A DNA stretch of 64,000 nucleotides. It comes from Pseudomonas sp. MH9.2. GTDB lineage: Bacteria; Pseudomonadota; Gammaproteobacteria; Pseudomonadales; Pseudomonadaceae. Below are positions 44,911-54,919 of the stretch, in pieces. The stretch covers positions 2,694,501 through 2,758,500 of the forward strand of contig NZ_CP133784.1 of assembly GCF_034353875.1 (NCBI RefSeq). Direction: 5' to 3'. Numbering within the stretch: position 1 is the stretch's first letter; every line of letters begins with the position of its first letter. The position numbers and the translations under genes were made by a program. The notes under the pieces were generated by a model. It was not told the DNA's origin. It ran no database searches and saw nothing but the letters and a program-made list of their open reading frames with translations.

Positions 44911-45649
44911 CACCCGACTCATGCAAAAAGGCCTGAATTGCCGCAGCCACTCCGCGGGGATTTTCCAAGATGAACGCATGACTGGCCTCTTCGATCAGGC
45001 CAACCTCGACATCAGGCAGCAGGGTCAGCACATCACTGGCAGCCTCTGCCGGTACCAGCGCATCAAGGCCCGCGAACAGGTGCAGTTGCGGACCACGATA
45101 GGCCTGTAAGGCAAGCCGGGTATCGAGCTGCCCCAGCAACTTCAAGCCATTGAGCAGCACGTCAGCCGGGGTGTGGGGTGCACCGGCATACAGCAGGCGC
45201 GCCAGACCGCGCGGGTCTTCGGCACCTTGCACGCACAACAGGCTGAAGCGCTTGAGCGTGCCCAAGGGATCGGCGCTGCACCCTGCAAGAAACGCATCGA
45301 AGTCCTCGGGCGGCATCGCGCTGGGCCAGGCGTCACGCGATACAAAACAGGTGTTGCTGGCAAACGTCAGCAAACCACAGCAACGATCGCCGCGGCGCGC
45401 AGCCAGTTCCGCTGCCAGCATGCCACCGAGCGACCAGCCGCCAAGCCATGCGTTATCCGGCAACGTGGCGTCCAGTTCATCGAGCAGCTCACTCAGCTCG
45501 ACGTTTCCGAAAGCGGACACGTCGAACTCGGGTAGCGGCTCTACTTCAACCCGCAAATGTTCGTCCAGACCGCGTAAAGCAGCAGCCAACGGCTCCAGCG
45601 GCGAGATCCCGAGACCCCAGCCCGATAGCAAAACAAGACGATCACGCAT
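44903..45649 (-). CDS. bioH: Pimeloyl-ACP methyl ester esterase
   Basis: This is a 248-residue alpha/beta hydrolase that removes the methyl from pimeloyl-ACP methyl ester. The nucleophile elbow is [10 protein letters not shown] (Ser near residue 76), and the catalytic His is in [11 protein letters not shown] near the end. ATG 45649 ([14 protein letters not shown]) overlaps the end of bioF by eight bases. It lies between bioF and bioC, as in Pseudomonas operons. Confidence 0.92.
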   Translation of the reverse strand: MRDRLVLLSGWGLGISPLEPLAAALRGLDEHLRVEVEPLPEFDVSAFGNVELSELLDELDATLPDNAWLGGWSLGGMLAAELAARRGDRCCGLLTFASNTCFVSRDAWPSAMPPEDFDAFLAGCSADPLGTLKRFSLLCVQGAEDPRGLARLLYAGAPHTPADVLLNGLKLLGQLDTRLALQAYRGPQLHLFAGLDALVPAEAASDVLTLLPDVEVGLIEEASHAFILENPRGVAAAIQAFLHESGDD

Positions 45650-46832
45650 GGCCTGCTTCCACCGATTCGCATGTGTCGAGCAGCGGGTAACACTGCGCCA
45701 ATGCACTTAACAATAGCTGCACTTGCGCCTGGCTGTGAGCCGCGGACAAGGTCACGCGCAAACGCGCACTGCCGGCGGGCACGGTAGGCGGGCGAATCGC
45801 GGTCACCAGCAGGCCGCGCTCACGCAGCATCTGCGACAGGCGCAAGGCGCAGCCACTGTCGCCAATCAGGATCGGCTGGATCGGGGTGAAGCTGTCCATC
45901 AGTTGCAGGCCGATCTGCTCGGCACCGCTACGGAACTGCTGAATCAAACGCGTCAGATGCTCCCGACGCCAATGCTCAGTGCGCAACAGCTCAAGGCTTT
46001 TCAGCGTGGCGCAGGCCAGCGCAGGCGGTTGGCTGGTGGTGTAAATGTAGGGCCGGGCGAACTGGATCAGGGTTTCGATCAAATCGTCACTGCCCGCGAC
46101 AAATGCCCCGGCCGTGCCGAACGCTTTGCCGAGCGTGCCGACCAATACCGGCACGTCCTCCAGGCTCAAGCCGAAGTGCTCGACGATCCCCGCCCCGGTG
46201 GCGCCCAACGGGCCAAACCCATGGGCGTCGTCAACCATCAACCAGGCGCCTTTGGCCTTCGCCGCTTGCGCCAACGCTGGCAGATCGGCCAGGTCGCCGT
46301 CCATGCTGAACACGCCATCAGTGACCACCAGCGTATTACCGCTGGCTTTCTCCAGGCGCGCGGCAAGGCTGCTCCCGTCGTTGTGCAGGTAACGTGAAAA
46401 CCGCGCACCGCTGAGTAAGCCGGCATCGAGCAAAGAGGCGTGGTTAAGGCGATCTTCCAACACCGTATCGCCCTGCCCGATCAGCGCCGTCACGGCACCC
46501 AGGTTGGCCATGTAGCCATTGGAAAACAGCAAGGCACGAGGACGACCGGTCAGGTCGGCAAGGGCTTCTTCGAGTTCATGGTGCGGGCTGCTGTGGCCGA
46601 TCACCAAATGCGAAGCACCACCGCCCACGCCCCAGCGTTCAGCACCTGCTCGCCAGGCGGCAACCACATCAGGGTGATTGGCCAGGCCCAGATAATCGTT
46701 GCTGCAAAAGGCCAACAAGGGCTGACCATCGACCACCACTTCAGGGCCTTGTGGGCTTTGTAACAGAGGGCGGTGGCGATACAACTGTTCAGCGCGACGA
46801 GCAGCCAGACGCGTGCGGAGATCGAAAGACAT
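45642..46832 (-). CDS. bioF: 8-amino-7-oxononanoate synthase
   Basis: This 396-residue PLP enzyme condenses pimeloyl-ACP with L-alanine. The PLP Lys is in [16 protein letters not shown] (about residue 238). [33 protein letters not shown] and [12 protein letters not shown] are conserved. It follows bioB with a 64-base gap and overlaps bioH. Length is normal. Confidence 0.95.
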   Translation of the reverse strand: MSFDLRTRLAARRAEQLYRHRPLLQSPQGPEVVVDGQPLLAFCSNDYLGLANHPDVVAAWRAGAERWGVGGGASHLVIGHSSPHHELEEALADLTGRPRALLFSNGYMANLGAVTALIGQGDTVLEDRLNHASLLDAGLLSGARFSRYLHNDGSSLAARLEKASGNTLVVTDGVFSMDGDLADLPALAQAAKAKGAWLMVDDAHGFGPLGATGAGIVEHFGLSLEDVPVLVGTLGKAFGTAGAFVAGSDDLIETLIQFARPYIYTTSQPPALACATLKSLELLRTEHWRREHLTRLIQQFRSGAEQIGLQLMDSFTPIQPILIGDSGCALRLSQMLRERGLLVTAIRPPTVPAGSARLRVTLSAAHSQAQVQLLLSALAQCYPLLDTCESVEAGHA

Positions 46833-46896
46833 GCAGGCTCCGACGTTTAATGGGGAGAATCAGGCCGAGCCAGCGAAACCGGCTCGGCGACGTTGA

Positions 46897-47955
46897 TCAG
46901 ACCGACGCGGCGTCGTAGAACAGCTCGCTGCTTTTTTGCTCGACCAGCGCTTGCTCGATGGCCGCCTGATGCACTTCGTCCGCGTGCCCTTCGCGCGCTT
47001 CAGGAAGGATGCCCAGACGCGAGAACAGCTGCATGTCCTTGTCCGCCTGAGGGTTGGCGGTGGTCAGCAATTTGTCGCCGTAGAAAATCGAGTTGGCACC
47101 CGCGAAGAAGGCCAGGGCCTGCATCTGCTCGTTCATCGCTTCGCGGCCAGCGGACAAGCGCACGTGAGACTGAGGCATGAGGATGCGCGCCACGGCCAGC
47201 ATCCGGATGAAATCGAACGGGTCGATGTCATCGGCGTTTTCCAGCGGCGTGCCAGCAACTTTGACCAGCATATTGATGGGCACCGATTCTGGATGCTCAG
47301 GCAGGTTAGCCAACTGAATCAGCAGCCCTGCACGGTCGTCCAGGGTCTCGCCCATGCCGAGAATGCCACCGGAGCAGATTTTCATCCCGGACTCACGCAC
47401 ATAGGCCAGCGTCTCCAGACGCTCGCCGTAGGTACGGGTGGTGATGATGCTGCCGTAGAACTCCGGCGAGGTGTCCAGGTTGTGGTTGTAGTAATCCAGA
47501 CCGGCGGTGGCCAGCGCTTGGGTTTGATCTTGGTCGAGACGCCCCAGGGTCATGCAGGTTTCCAGGCCCATGGCTTTCACGCCTTTGACCATCTCCAGCA
47601 CGTACGGCATGTCTTTAGCCGATGGATGCTTCCAGGCCGCGCCCATGCAGAAGCGCGTCGAGCCGATGGCCTTGGCGCGTGCGGCCTCTTCCAGGACTTT
47701 CTGCACTTCCATCAATTTTTCTTTTTCCAGCCCGGTGTTGTAGTGGCCGGACTGCGGACAGTATTTGCAATCTTCCGGGCAGGCGCCCGTCTTGATCGAG
47801 AGCAGGGTCGATACCTGCACGCGGTTGGCATCGAAATGAGCGCGGTGCACGGTCTGCGCCTGAAACAACAGGTCATTGAAAGGCTGTACGAACAGCGCTT
47901 TGACCTCGGCTAAAGTCCAGTCGTGACGCAGAGTGGCGGTGATGCTGGCGCTCAT
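46897..47955 (-). CDS. bioB: Biotin synthase
   Basis: This 352-residue radical-SAM enzyme inserts sulfur into dethiobiotin. The 4Fe-4S motif is [11 protein letters not shown] (about 59-69); [12 protein letters not shown] and [16 protein letters not shown] are the usual family segments, and [14 protein letters not shown] near residue 260 carries an Arg of the second cluster. It is the first gene of the operon bioBFHCD. bioA is not adjacent, as in other pseudomonads. It is divergent from comF. Confidence 0.95.
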   Translation of the reverse strand: MSASITATLRHDWTLAEVKALFVQPFNDLLFQAQTVHRAHFDANRVQVSTLLSIKTGACPEDCKYCPQSGHYNTGLEKEKLMEVQKVLEEAARAKAIGSTRFCMGAAWKHPSAKDMPYVLEMVKGVKAMGLETCMTLGRLDQDQTQALATAGLDYYNHNLDTSPEFYGSIITTRTYGERLETLAYVRESGMKICSGGILGMGETLDDRAGLLIQLANLPEHPESVPINMLVKVAGTPLENADDIDPFDFIRMLAVARILMPQSHVRLSAGREAMNEQMQALAFFAGANSIFYGDKLLTTANPQADKDMQLFSRLGILPEAREGHADEVHQAAIEQALVEQKSSELFYDAASV

Positions 47956-48057
47956 TGGGCGGCTCCTCGTTTGTTCTTTGGCTATTGCCTGTGCGGCGGG
48001 TCAAAACCGAAAGCCCACAGGCGCAACACGGATGTTCGGCATATTTAAGGAAGAGCC

Positions 48058-48792
48058 ATGCGCTGTCAACCACCGAGCACGTTTCAGGTTTACATCTGGT
48101 TAAAAAGTAAACAATCGTGTTTGCTGTGCGACGAAACCACAGACGCGATTTTCCCCATCTGCACCGGCTGTGAAACCGATCTACCCTGGCTCGGCGATCA
48201 ATGCGAGCGCTGCGCCCTGCCCATGCCGATGGCTGGCCTGACATGCGGCCAATGCCTGCGGCACCCGCCGGCCTTCAGTGAAGTGGTGGTGCCCTGGCGT
48301 TATGACTTCCCCATCGACAGCCTGGTCACACGGTTCAAGCATCAGGGTAAATGGCCCATGGGTCGCTTGCTCGCTGAATTGCTTGGGCAATCGCTGCACT
48401 ATCGCTTCGCCGAAGGCCTGCCACGCCCGGATTGCCTGCTGCCAGTGCCGTTGGCCAGCAAGCGCCTGCGCCAGCGCGGCTACAACCAAGCCGCGATGCT
48501 GGCCCGCTGGCTCGGTGCTCAAGTAGACATTCCGATGGACGAGCGCCTGTTGCTCCGGGTACTGGAAACGCCGGCTCAGCAAGGACTCGACGCTAAAGCC
48601 CGCAAACAAAATCTGCGCAAGGCCTTTGCATTGGCTGACAGCGCTCAGATAAAGGACCGTCATTTCGCGGTGGTCGATGACGTACTGACCACCGGCGCTA
48701 CCGCCAATGCCCTTGCCCGGCTATTGATGGATGCCGGCGCCTGCAGGGTCGATGTCTATTGCCTGGCGCGCACGCCCAAGCCTGAGGATTGA
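48058..48792 (+). CDS. comF: ComF family phosphoribosyltransferase-like protein
   Basis: This is a 244-residue protein. The N-terminal double zinc ribbon has CLLC ... CTGC (residues 21-42) and CERC ... CGQC. The C-terminal phosphoribosyltransferase domain has VVDDVLTTGATANALA (about 202-217), the PRPP motif. ComF proteins are needed for DNA uptake in naturally competent bacteria and have unclear function here. The gene is divergent from bioB. Confidence 0.88.
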   Translation: MRCQPPSTFQVYIWLKSKQSCLLCDETTDAIFPICTGCETDLPWLGDQCERCALPMPMAGLTCGQCLRHPPAFSEVVVPWRYDFPIDSLVTRFKHQGKWPMGRLLAELLGQSLHYRFAEGLPRPDCLLPVPLASKRLRQRGYNQAAMLARWLGAQVDIPMDERLLLRVLETPAQQGLDAKARKQNLRKAFALADSAQIKDRHFAVVDDVLTTGATANALARLLMDAGACRVDVYCLARTPKPED

Positions 48793-48872
48793 GTGGACAT
48801 ACCTCATGCAAGCGCGTGGGACGACGCCATGAATTGCCTTACACTCCAAGCCTCACACTAAAGTCCGCCACC

Positions 48873-49637
48873 ATGCCCCTGCCCCTCCTCCTGACCCAAC
48901 ACATGGTCCGCCGCCCGCAGCGTATTGCCCTGCTGCAGCACATCGCCGAGCAAGGTTCGATCACCCGCGCAGCGAAAAGCGCCGGCATGAGTTACAAGGC
49001 GGCGTGGGACGCCATTGACGAGCTGAACAACCTCGCGAAAGAACCCTTGGTTGTGCGCAACGTCGGCGGACGTGGCGGTGGCGGCGCGCAGTTGTCGGTA
49101 GAGGGCCTGCGCGTGCTGCGTCTCTATCAGCGCTTGCAGGCGTTGCAGTCTCAGGTACTGGAAGCGACTGAGGAAACCGCTGATCTGGATTTGCTCAGCC
49201 GTTTGATGCTGCGCACCAGCGCGCGCAATCAACTGCACGGTCGCATCGAAACCATCACTCGCCAGGGCCATAACGACCGGGTGCGCCTGCAACTGGCTGA
49301 CGACCTGTTCATCGATGCGCAAATCACCCATGAAAGCACCCTGAGGCTCGAACTGAAGATTGGCACCGACGTCGTGGCACTGATCAAGGCCGGATGGCTG
49401 GAGCTGCTCGGCGACGGACAGCCCGTAACATCCGGCCACAATTGCTTGACGGGAAAGATTGAAGACATTCTCGACGCAGAAGACGGGCCCAGTGAGGTTC
49501 GTATCTCATTGCCCAGCGGACAGACACTTTGCTCTTTGGCCGAGCCCACGCAGCTCTCCGCACTGCGACTGGAAAAAGGCGCCTCAGTTCGCGCGCAGTT
49601 CGCACCGTCCTGCGTGCTGCTGGGTACGCCGTTGTAA
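48873..49637 (+). CDS. ModE-like regulator with TOBE domains
   Basis: This 254-residue protein starts at ATG 48873 (MPLPLLLTQHMVRRPQRIAL). The HTH of ModE is visible: ALLQHIAEQGSITRAAKSAG and SYKAAWDAIDELN (residues 18-54), and LVVRNVGGRGGGGAQLSVEG is the wing. Two TOBE (molybdate-binding) domains follow from about residue 115. ModE senses molybdate and represses modABC, which is not visible in the window. Its stop is 81 bases before the PhoX-like gene. Confidence 0.85.
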   Translation: MPLPLLLTQHMVRRPQRIALLQHIAEQGSITRAAKSAGMSYKAAWDAIDELNNLAKEPLVVRNVGGRGGGGAQLSVEGLRVLRLYQRLQALQSQVLEATEETADLDLLSRLMLRTSARNQLHGRIETITRQGHNDRVRLQLADDLFIDAQITHESTLRLELKIGTDVVALIKAGWLELLGDGQPVTSGHNCLTGKIEDILDAEDGPSEVRISLPSGQTLCSLAEPTQLSALRLEKGASVRAQFAPSCVLLGTPL

Positions 49638-49718
49638 CGACCGCTGAACCTCGAAACCGACACATAAACGTCATGTGGGCTTACTAAGGTGACTGCCAAA
49701 CCAAGCAGGGAGCCCGTC

Positions 49719-51626
49719 ATGAGCCTATTAGAAGACAACCAGCCCACCGACCTTGAACAGCTGATAGGTCTGAGTCGACGTCGCTTCATCGGTGCGGGCG
49801 CCCTGTGCGGTGCGGCGATGTTTCTGGGCGGCAACCTGCTGAGCCGCAGCGCATTGGCCACCAGCGTCAGCGCAGCATCGAGCACGCTCCTCGGCTTCGC
49901 CAGTATCCCCGCCTCCACCCAGGACAGCATCAGCCTGCCGCCCGGTTATAAAGCTTCGGTCCTGATCAGTTGGGGCCAGCCACTGCACACCGATGGCCCC
50001 GCGTTCGACCCCAGCGGCAAAGGCAGCGCCAAGGCGCAAGAAGCCCAGTTCGGCGACAACAACGATGGCATGAGTCTGTTTCCGTTTCCCGGCAAGGAAA
50101 ACGATCACCGCGCGTTGATGGCGATCAACAATGAATACACTCACTATCGCTACCTGTTCGATCACGGCCAAGACCCACAATCCGCCGACGACGTGCACAA
50201 GGCCCTGGCCAGTGAAGGCGTGTCGGTCATCGAAGTGCGGCGCGAGGGCGAGCAATGGCGATTCGTTCAGGGTTCGCCTTATAACCGGCGTATTCACGGT
50301 AATTCGCCGATCCGCCTGAGCGGCCCCGCAGCGGGTCATGCCTGGCTGAAAACGGCGGCTGACAGCAGCGGCGAACACGTGCTTGGCACTTTCCAGAACT
50401 GCGCCAACGGTAAAACACCCTGGGGCACGTACCTGACCTGTGAAGAAAACTTCACCGATTGTTTCGGCAGCAGCAATCCCGAACAGGTGTTCGACGCCGG
50501 GCTCAAACGCTACGGTGTCGTGGCCGCCAGCAAAGACATCAACTGGCACCCACACGACCCTCGCTTCGACCTGGCAAAGACCCCCAACGAGATCAACCGG
50601 CATGGCTGGGTGGTCGAGATAGACCCGTTCGATCCGGCATCGACGCCGATCAAACGCACCGCGCTGGGCCGTTTCAAGCATGAAAACGCCGCACTAACCG
50701 AAACCAGGGATGGCCGCGCGGTGGTGTACATGGGCGACGATGAGCGTGGCGAGTTCATTTACAAGTTCATCAGCCGCGACAGGATCGATCACCAGAACCC
50801 CAAAGCCAATCGCGACCTGCTCGACCACGGCACCTTGTATGCGGCGCGCTTCGATGGCGGCGACAGCAACCCCGATCACCCTAGAGGACAGGGTCAGTGG
50901 ATCGAACTGACTCATGGCAAGAATGGCATCGATACGGCCAGTGGTTTCGCCAACCAGGCTGAAGTACTCATCCATGCGCGCCTGGCAGCCAGCGTGGTGA
51001 ACGCCACGCGCATGGACCGTCCGGAGTGGATCGTGGTCAGCCCAAAGGATGGCCAGGTGTATTGCACGCTGACCAATAACGCAAAACGCGGCGATGACGG
51101 CCAGCCAGTCGGAGGTCCAAATCCGCGGGCAAAAAATCAGTATGGGCAAATCCTGCGCTGGCATGAAAGCGCTGGCAATCCGGCCGCTATGACGTTCGCC
51201 TGGGACTTGTTCCTGATCGCTGGCAACCCGAGCGTCCACGCCGGTACACCGAAAGGCGGCTCAAGTAACATCACCCCGGCAAACATGTTCAACAGCCCGG
51301 ATGGGCTTGGGTTCGATGACGCCGGGCGGTTGTGGATTCTGACCGATGGCGATGTGAGCAACACCGGAGACTTTGCCGGCATGGGCAACAACCAAATGCT
51401 GTGCGCCGACCCGGACAGCGGCGAGATCCGCCGTTTCATGGTCGGCCCGGTGGGCTGCGAAGTCACCGGCATCAGCTTCGCCCCGGACCAGCGAGCCTTG
51501 TTCGTCGGTATCCAGCATCCCGGTGAAAACGGCGGTTCGACCTTCCCGGAACACCTGCCCAACGGCAAACCGCGCTCCTCGGTGATGGTCATCACACGGG
51601 ACGACGGAGGGATCGTCGGTGCCTGA
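49719..51626 (+). CDS. PhoX-family Tat-exported phosphatase (DUF839)
   Basis: This 635-residue protein starts at ATG 49719 (MSLLEDNQPTDLEQL) with GGGAG upstream. It has a twin-arginine leader LSRRRFIGAG and a hydrophobic stretch. TWGTYLTCEENFTDCFG, GWVVEIDPFDP and HENAALTETRDGRAVVY are PhoX-family segments, with the CEEN that binds metal. PhoX enzymes are iron- and calcium-dependent alkaline phosphatases of the periplasm. The substrate of this paralogue is not known, and no Pho box was found in front. Confidence 0.8.
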   Translation: MSLLEDNQPTDLEQLIGLSRRRFIGAGALCGAAMFLGGNLLSRSALATSVSAASSTLLGFASIPASTQDSISLPPGYKASVLISWGQPLHTDGPAFDPSGKGSAKAQEAQFGDNNDGMSLFPFPGKENDHRALMAINNEYTHYRYLFDHGQDPQSADDVHKALASEGVSVIEVRREGEQWRFVQGSPYNRRIHGNSPIRLSGPAAGHAWLKTAADSSGEHVLGTFQNCANGKTPWGTYLTCEENFTDCFGSSNPEQVFDAGLKRYGVVAASKDINWHPHDPRFDLAKTPNEINRHGWVVEIDPFDPASTPIKRTALGRFKHENAALTETRDGRAVVYMGDDERGEFIYKFISRDRIDHQNPKANRDLLDHGTLYAARFDGGDSNPDHPRGQGQWIELTHGKNGIDTASGFANQAEVLIHARLAASVVNATRMDRPEWIVVSPKDGQVYCTLTNNAKRGDDGQPVGGPNPRAKNQYGQILRWHESAGNPAAMTFAWDLFLIAGNPSVHAGTPKGGSSNITPANMFNSPDGLGFDDAGRLWILTDGDVSNTGDFAGMGNNQMLCADPDSGEIRRFMVGPVGCEVTGISFAPDQRALFVGIQHPGENGGSTFPEHLPNGKPRSSVMVITRDDGGIVGA

Positions 51627-51731
51627 ATCGCGGGCAAGCGCGCCCCTGCACCATCGCCGTCGCCGCAAACCATCCGCGTTGCGCTACCATGACTGGCCCG
51701 ACGCGGCAGCCTGCTGCGCGCAGGAGTAAGC

Positions 51732-52706
51732 ATGGCACACCCGTTTGCAACACTCACGCCCGATCTGGTACTCGACGCTGTCGAAAGCATTGGTTTTCTC
51801 AGCGACGCCCGCATTCTGGCGCTGAACAGTTATGAGAACCGCGTCTATCAAGTCGGCATCGAAGACGGCCAGCCGCTGATCGCCAAGTTCTATCGACCAC
51901 ACCGCTGGACCAACGAAGCCATCCTCGAAGAACACAGCTTTACCTTCGAACTGGCAGCGGTGGATATTCCCGTGGTGGCGCCGATGGTGCACAACGGCAA
52001 AACCCTGCACGAACATGCCGGCTTCCGTTTCACCTTGTTTCCGCGCCGTGGCGGGCGGGCGCCGGAGCCGGGCAACCTGGATCAACTGTATCGCCTGGGC
52101 CAACTGCTCGGCCGTATCCATGCCGTGGGTGCAACCAAGCCCTTCGAGCACCGCGAAGCTTTGGGCGTGAAGAATTTCGGCCACGATTCGCTGACGTATC
52201 TGCTGGAAAACAACTGCGTCCCGCGCAGCCTGCTGCCGGCTTATGAGTCCGTCGCCCGCGACCTGCTCAAGCGCGTCGAAGACGTGTACGCCGCCACGCC
52301 ACACACCAACATCCGCATGCACGGCGATTGCCACCCTGGCAACATGATGTGTCGCGATGAGATGTTCCACATCGTCGACCTCGATGACTGCCGCATGGGT
52401 CCAGCGGCGCAGGACATCTGGATGATGCTGGCCGGGGATCGCCAGGAGCGCCTGAGCCAACTCTCGGAACTGATGGACGGCTACGGCGAATTCCATGACT
52501 TCAACCCCCGTGAACTGGCGTTGATCGAGCCGTTGCGTGCGCTGCGTCTGATGCACTACAGCGCATGGCTGGCGCGGCGCTGGGACGATCCGGCCTTCCC
52601 GCACAGCTTCCCTTGGTTTGGCACCGAACGTTATTGGGGTGACCAGATCCTCGCTTTGCGCGAACAAATGTCGGCGCTCAATGAAGAGCCGTTGAAGCTG
52701 TTCTGA
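51732..52706 (+). CDS. srkA: Stress response kinase A (YihE/RdoA)
   Basis: This 324-residue protein kinase of the SrkA family counteracts stress-induced cell death in E. coli. The eukaryote-like kinase motifs are present: LNSYENRVYQVGIEDG, the catalytic loop MHGDCHPGNMM (HGD.H..N) and IVDLDDCRMGP (metal-binding Asp). Length matches E. coli (328). It is a single-gene unit with good spacing to its neighbours. Confidence 0.9.
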   Translation: MAHPFATLTPDLVLDAVESIGFLSDARILALNSYENRVYQVGIEDGQPLIAKFYRPHRWTNEAILEEHSFTFELAAVDIPVVAPMVHNGKTLHEHAGFRFTLFPRRGGRAPEPGNLDQLYRLGQLLGRIHAVGATKPFEHREALGVKNFGHDSLTYLLENNCVPRSLLPAYESVARDLLKRVEDVYAATPHTNIRMHGDCHPGNMMCRDEMFHIVDLDDCRMGPAAQDIWMMLAGDRQERLSQLSELMDGYGEFHDFNPRELALIEPLRALRLMHYSAWLARRWDDPAFPHSFPWFGTERYWGDQILALREQMSALNEEPLKLF

Positions 52707-52803
52707 CTCGCCGGACCTTTAACCTGAAGAACGGGTACCACACCCTCCAAGTGGCGCCCGGTGACGGCAGACACCCTAATAATTAGCTGCCTAAGGAACA
52801 TGC

Positions 52804-53685
52804 ATGCAAGTCGCCAACCCGCGTCGCGGGTATATTCTGGGCCTTATCGCCTACATCACCTGGGGACTGTTTCCGCTTTATTTCAAAGCCATCGCGGCCG
52901 TCCCCTCCATTGAAATCATTGTTCACCGCGTGCTCTGGTCCGCGCTGTGCGGCTCGCTGTTGCTGCTGGTCTGGAAGCACCCTGGGTGGTGGCGTGAGTT
53001 GCGCGACAACCCTCGCCGTCTGGCGATTCTGGCGCTCAGCGGTTCCCTGATCGCGGCCAACTGGCTGACGTATGTGTGGGCGGTGAATAACGGACGCATG
53101 GTTGAAGCCAGCCTCGGTTATTACATCAATCCGCTGGTGAACGTGTTGCTCGGCATGTTGCTCTTGGGCGAACGTCTGCGGCCCCTGCAATGGCTGGCCG
53201 TCGGCTTGGCCGCCGTCGGGGTCGCGCAGCAGGTCTGGCAGGTCGGCAGTCTGCCGTGGGTGTCGTTGGTGCTGGCACTGACCTTCGGTTTCTACGGACT
53301 GATCCGCAAAAAAGCGCCCGTGGCGGCATTGCCGGGCCTGGTGGTGGAAACCTGGTTACTGGTCCCTCTGGCGATTGGCTGGTTGTTGCTCAATCCAATG
53401 GCGGTCAGCGCTCAAGCCAGTTTCTGGACGACCTCTCAGGCCTGGTGGCTGGCGGCCGCAGGACCGATCACGGTCATGCCGCTGATCTGCTTCAACGCAG
53501 CGGCGCGTCATTTGCCGTACACCACGCTGGGCTTCCTGCAATACATCGCGCCCACTCTGGTCCTGTCGCTGGCGGTTCTGGTGTATGGCGAGCACTTGGC
53601 GGCCAGTACGCTGCTGACGTTTGCGTTTATCTGGGCTGGACTGGCGGTGTACAGCGTTGATATATGGCTGCGTTCACGCCGCTGA
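52804..53685 (+). CDS. rarD: RarD, EamA-family membrane transporter
   Basis: This is a 293-residue, ten-span membrane protein of the DMT (drug/metabolite) superfamily. ILGLIAYITWGLFPLYFKAI and YYINPLVNVLLGMLLLGERL are the RarD signature segments, and LGFLQYIAPTLVLSLAVL matches the second EamA half. RarD was linked to chloramphenicol sensitivity; its real substrate is unknown. Followed by a region with DnaA-box-like sequences. Confidence 0.9.
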   Translation: MQVANPRRGYILGLIAYITWGLFPLYFKAIAAVPSIEIIVHRVLWSALCGSLLLLVWKHPGWWRELRDNPRRLAILALSGSLIAANWLTYVWAVNNGRMVEASLGYYINPLVNVLLGMLLLGERLRPLQWLAVGLAAVGVAQQVWQVGSLPWVSLVLALTFGFYGLIRKKAPVAALPGLVVETWLLVPLAIGWLLLNPMAVSAQASFWTTSQAWWLAAAGPITVMPLICFNAAARHLPYTTLGFLQYIAPTLVLSLAVLVYGEHLAASTLLTFAFIWAGLAVYSVDIWLRSRR

Positions 53686-53754
53686 AACTGATCGAAAAAC
53701 GTACAAATCCCTGCACGCCACGACAGCCGTGGCTTGCAGCGATCTCTCCAGAGG

Positions 53755-53875
53755 TTATCCACAGCCTCATTCAACTTATTTGTGCACAAGCCATTGAAAC
53801 TGTTGGTTTTTTGATCAGTTCCAGCAAAGCCTTGATGGCTATGGGCCGCAGCGCTGTCTCCCCAGGTTATCCACA
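53755..53875 (+). other. Two perfect DnaA boxes in an intergenic region
   Basis: TTATCCACA occurs at 53755-53763 and 53867-53875, both in a GGTTATCCACAG context. A weaker inverse match (TTGGATAAC, about 53892) follows. No replication gene is close; such boxes may regulate transcription or bind DnaA, or be chance in a region of GTTATCCACAG-rich Pseudomonas sequence. Confidence 0.45.
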
Positions 53876-53921
53876 GGCAGGTGCACGTATAACTTGGATA
53901 ACCTTTTTTGCCCTCTGTGCG

Positions 53922-54440
53922 TCAAACCTCTGCTCGAAGCACCAACTCGACCATCAAATCATCCGCCAGATTCTCCAGACGTTTCTGCAGCACATCCAGG
54001 GACAAGGTCAGCGGCACAGCCAGAATTGCCTCGGCGTGAAACAGCGGCTCGCTGCTCATCGGTGCCGGCCTGACATCGGTTATCAATCGTTCGAGGTTAA
54101 CGCCCTGTTCAGCGAGCAAGCGCGTGATGTCACGCACGATGCCGGGGCGATCATTGCCAACCAACTCCATCGCGATCGGCTTCCAGGTGCAGGACTGCTC
54201 TATTCCACCTTGTGCAATCAATACCTGAATGCCGTGCGCCGACAGGCCCTGTAAGGCAACCACCAGCTCATCGTAGCCTTCTGCAGACACAGCCACTCTT
54301 AATATTCCGGCAAATTGCCCGGCCATCCGAGACATACGGCTTTCCAGCCAGTTGCCGCCATGCTCGGCGATACATTGGGCGATCCGCTCAACCTGGCCTG
54401 GCTGATCAGGCGCAAAAACAGTGAGTACGAGATGATCCAC
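53922..54440 (-). CDS. Glycine cleavage repressor-like ACT domain protein
   Basis: This 172-residue protein has two ACT domains: LTVFAPDQPGQVERIAQCIA (N-terminal) and LVGNDRPGIVRDITRLLAEQ (from about residue 93). GcvR in E. coli has this arrangement and binds GcvA to repress glycine cleavage. In Pseudomonas the function is less clear. No DNA-binding motif is seen. It stands alone, facing away from glcB. Confidence 0.82.
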   Translation of the reverse strand: MDHLVLTVFAPDQPGQVERIAQCIAEHGGNWLESRMSRMAGQFAGILRVAVSAEGYDELVVALQGLSAHGIQVLIAQGGIEQSCTWKPIAMELVGNDRPGIVRDITRLLAEQGVNLERLITDVRPAPMSSEPLFHAEAILAVPLTLSLDVLQKRLENLADDLMVELVLRAEV

Positions 54441-54919
54441 GGTCGGTTCCTCTTATTCTGCATGGGCCCAGGCCCCGATAAATCAGGGTTTTCAGAGCTG
54501 TCGGACAAGTATAGGCAACGCCTGCGGATGCGCTTTGGTCATCAAGGGATCATCGGTTTATTTAAAGGGCAGATCGTGTGCCGGTTTTAGAATCACCTGG
54601 AACAATCCTGAGGCTTTTTTAGAATATTCTGTCCCTCGGAGTGACCCGCACAAGACTACGGGTCGTTCAATGACGTATTTAGTCTGATTTTCACAACCGC
54701 AACTCATCATGTAGTATGCCGCAGCGAGCACTACATAACATTGGATTGATGTCTGCCAAGGCGCGTTTACAAACCCGTAGTTCCTTGCTGCACACGGTTG
54801 TGCGAGCAGCATGGGTCGAGCCCAGCCGCCAGCGATGGCATGTTCTGGCGCACGGGGTTTGATGAGCACGCCAAGGACTTTATTAGAAAGCTGAATAGCT
54901 GAGCAGAGTGAGGCAAGCA
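54441..54919. other. Intergenic region upstream of glcB
   Basis: No gene recognised in 479 bases. ATGTAGT (54709-54715) and ACTACAT (54730-54736) form a perfect 7-base inverted repeat about 185 bases before the start codon. A GAGTGAGG site precedes ATG 54920. Short open frames on both strands have no family. Confidence 0.35.

Noticed and set aside
48080..48115. BirA operator between bioB and comF (GTTTAC-N13-GTAAAC)
   Set aside because: The half-sites face the opposite way to the E. coli bio operator (TTGTAAAC...GTTTACAA), have only six-base arms, and lie inside the comF coding region.
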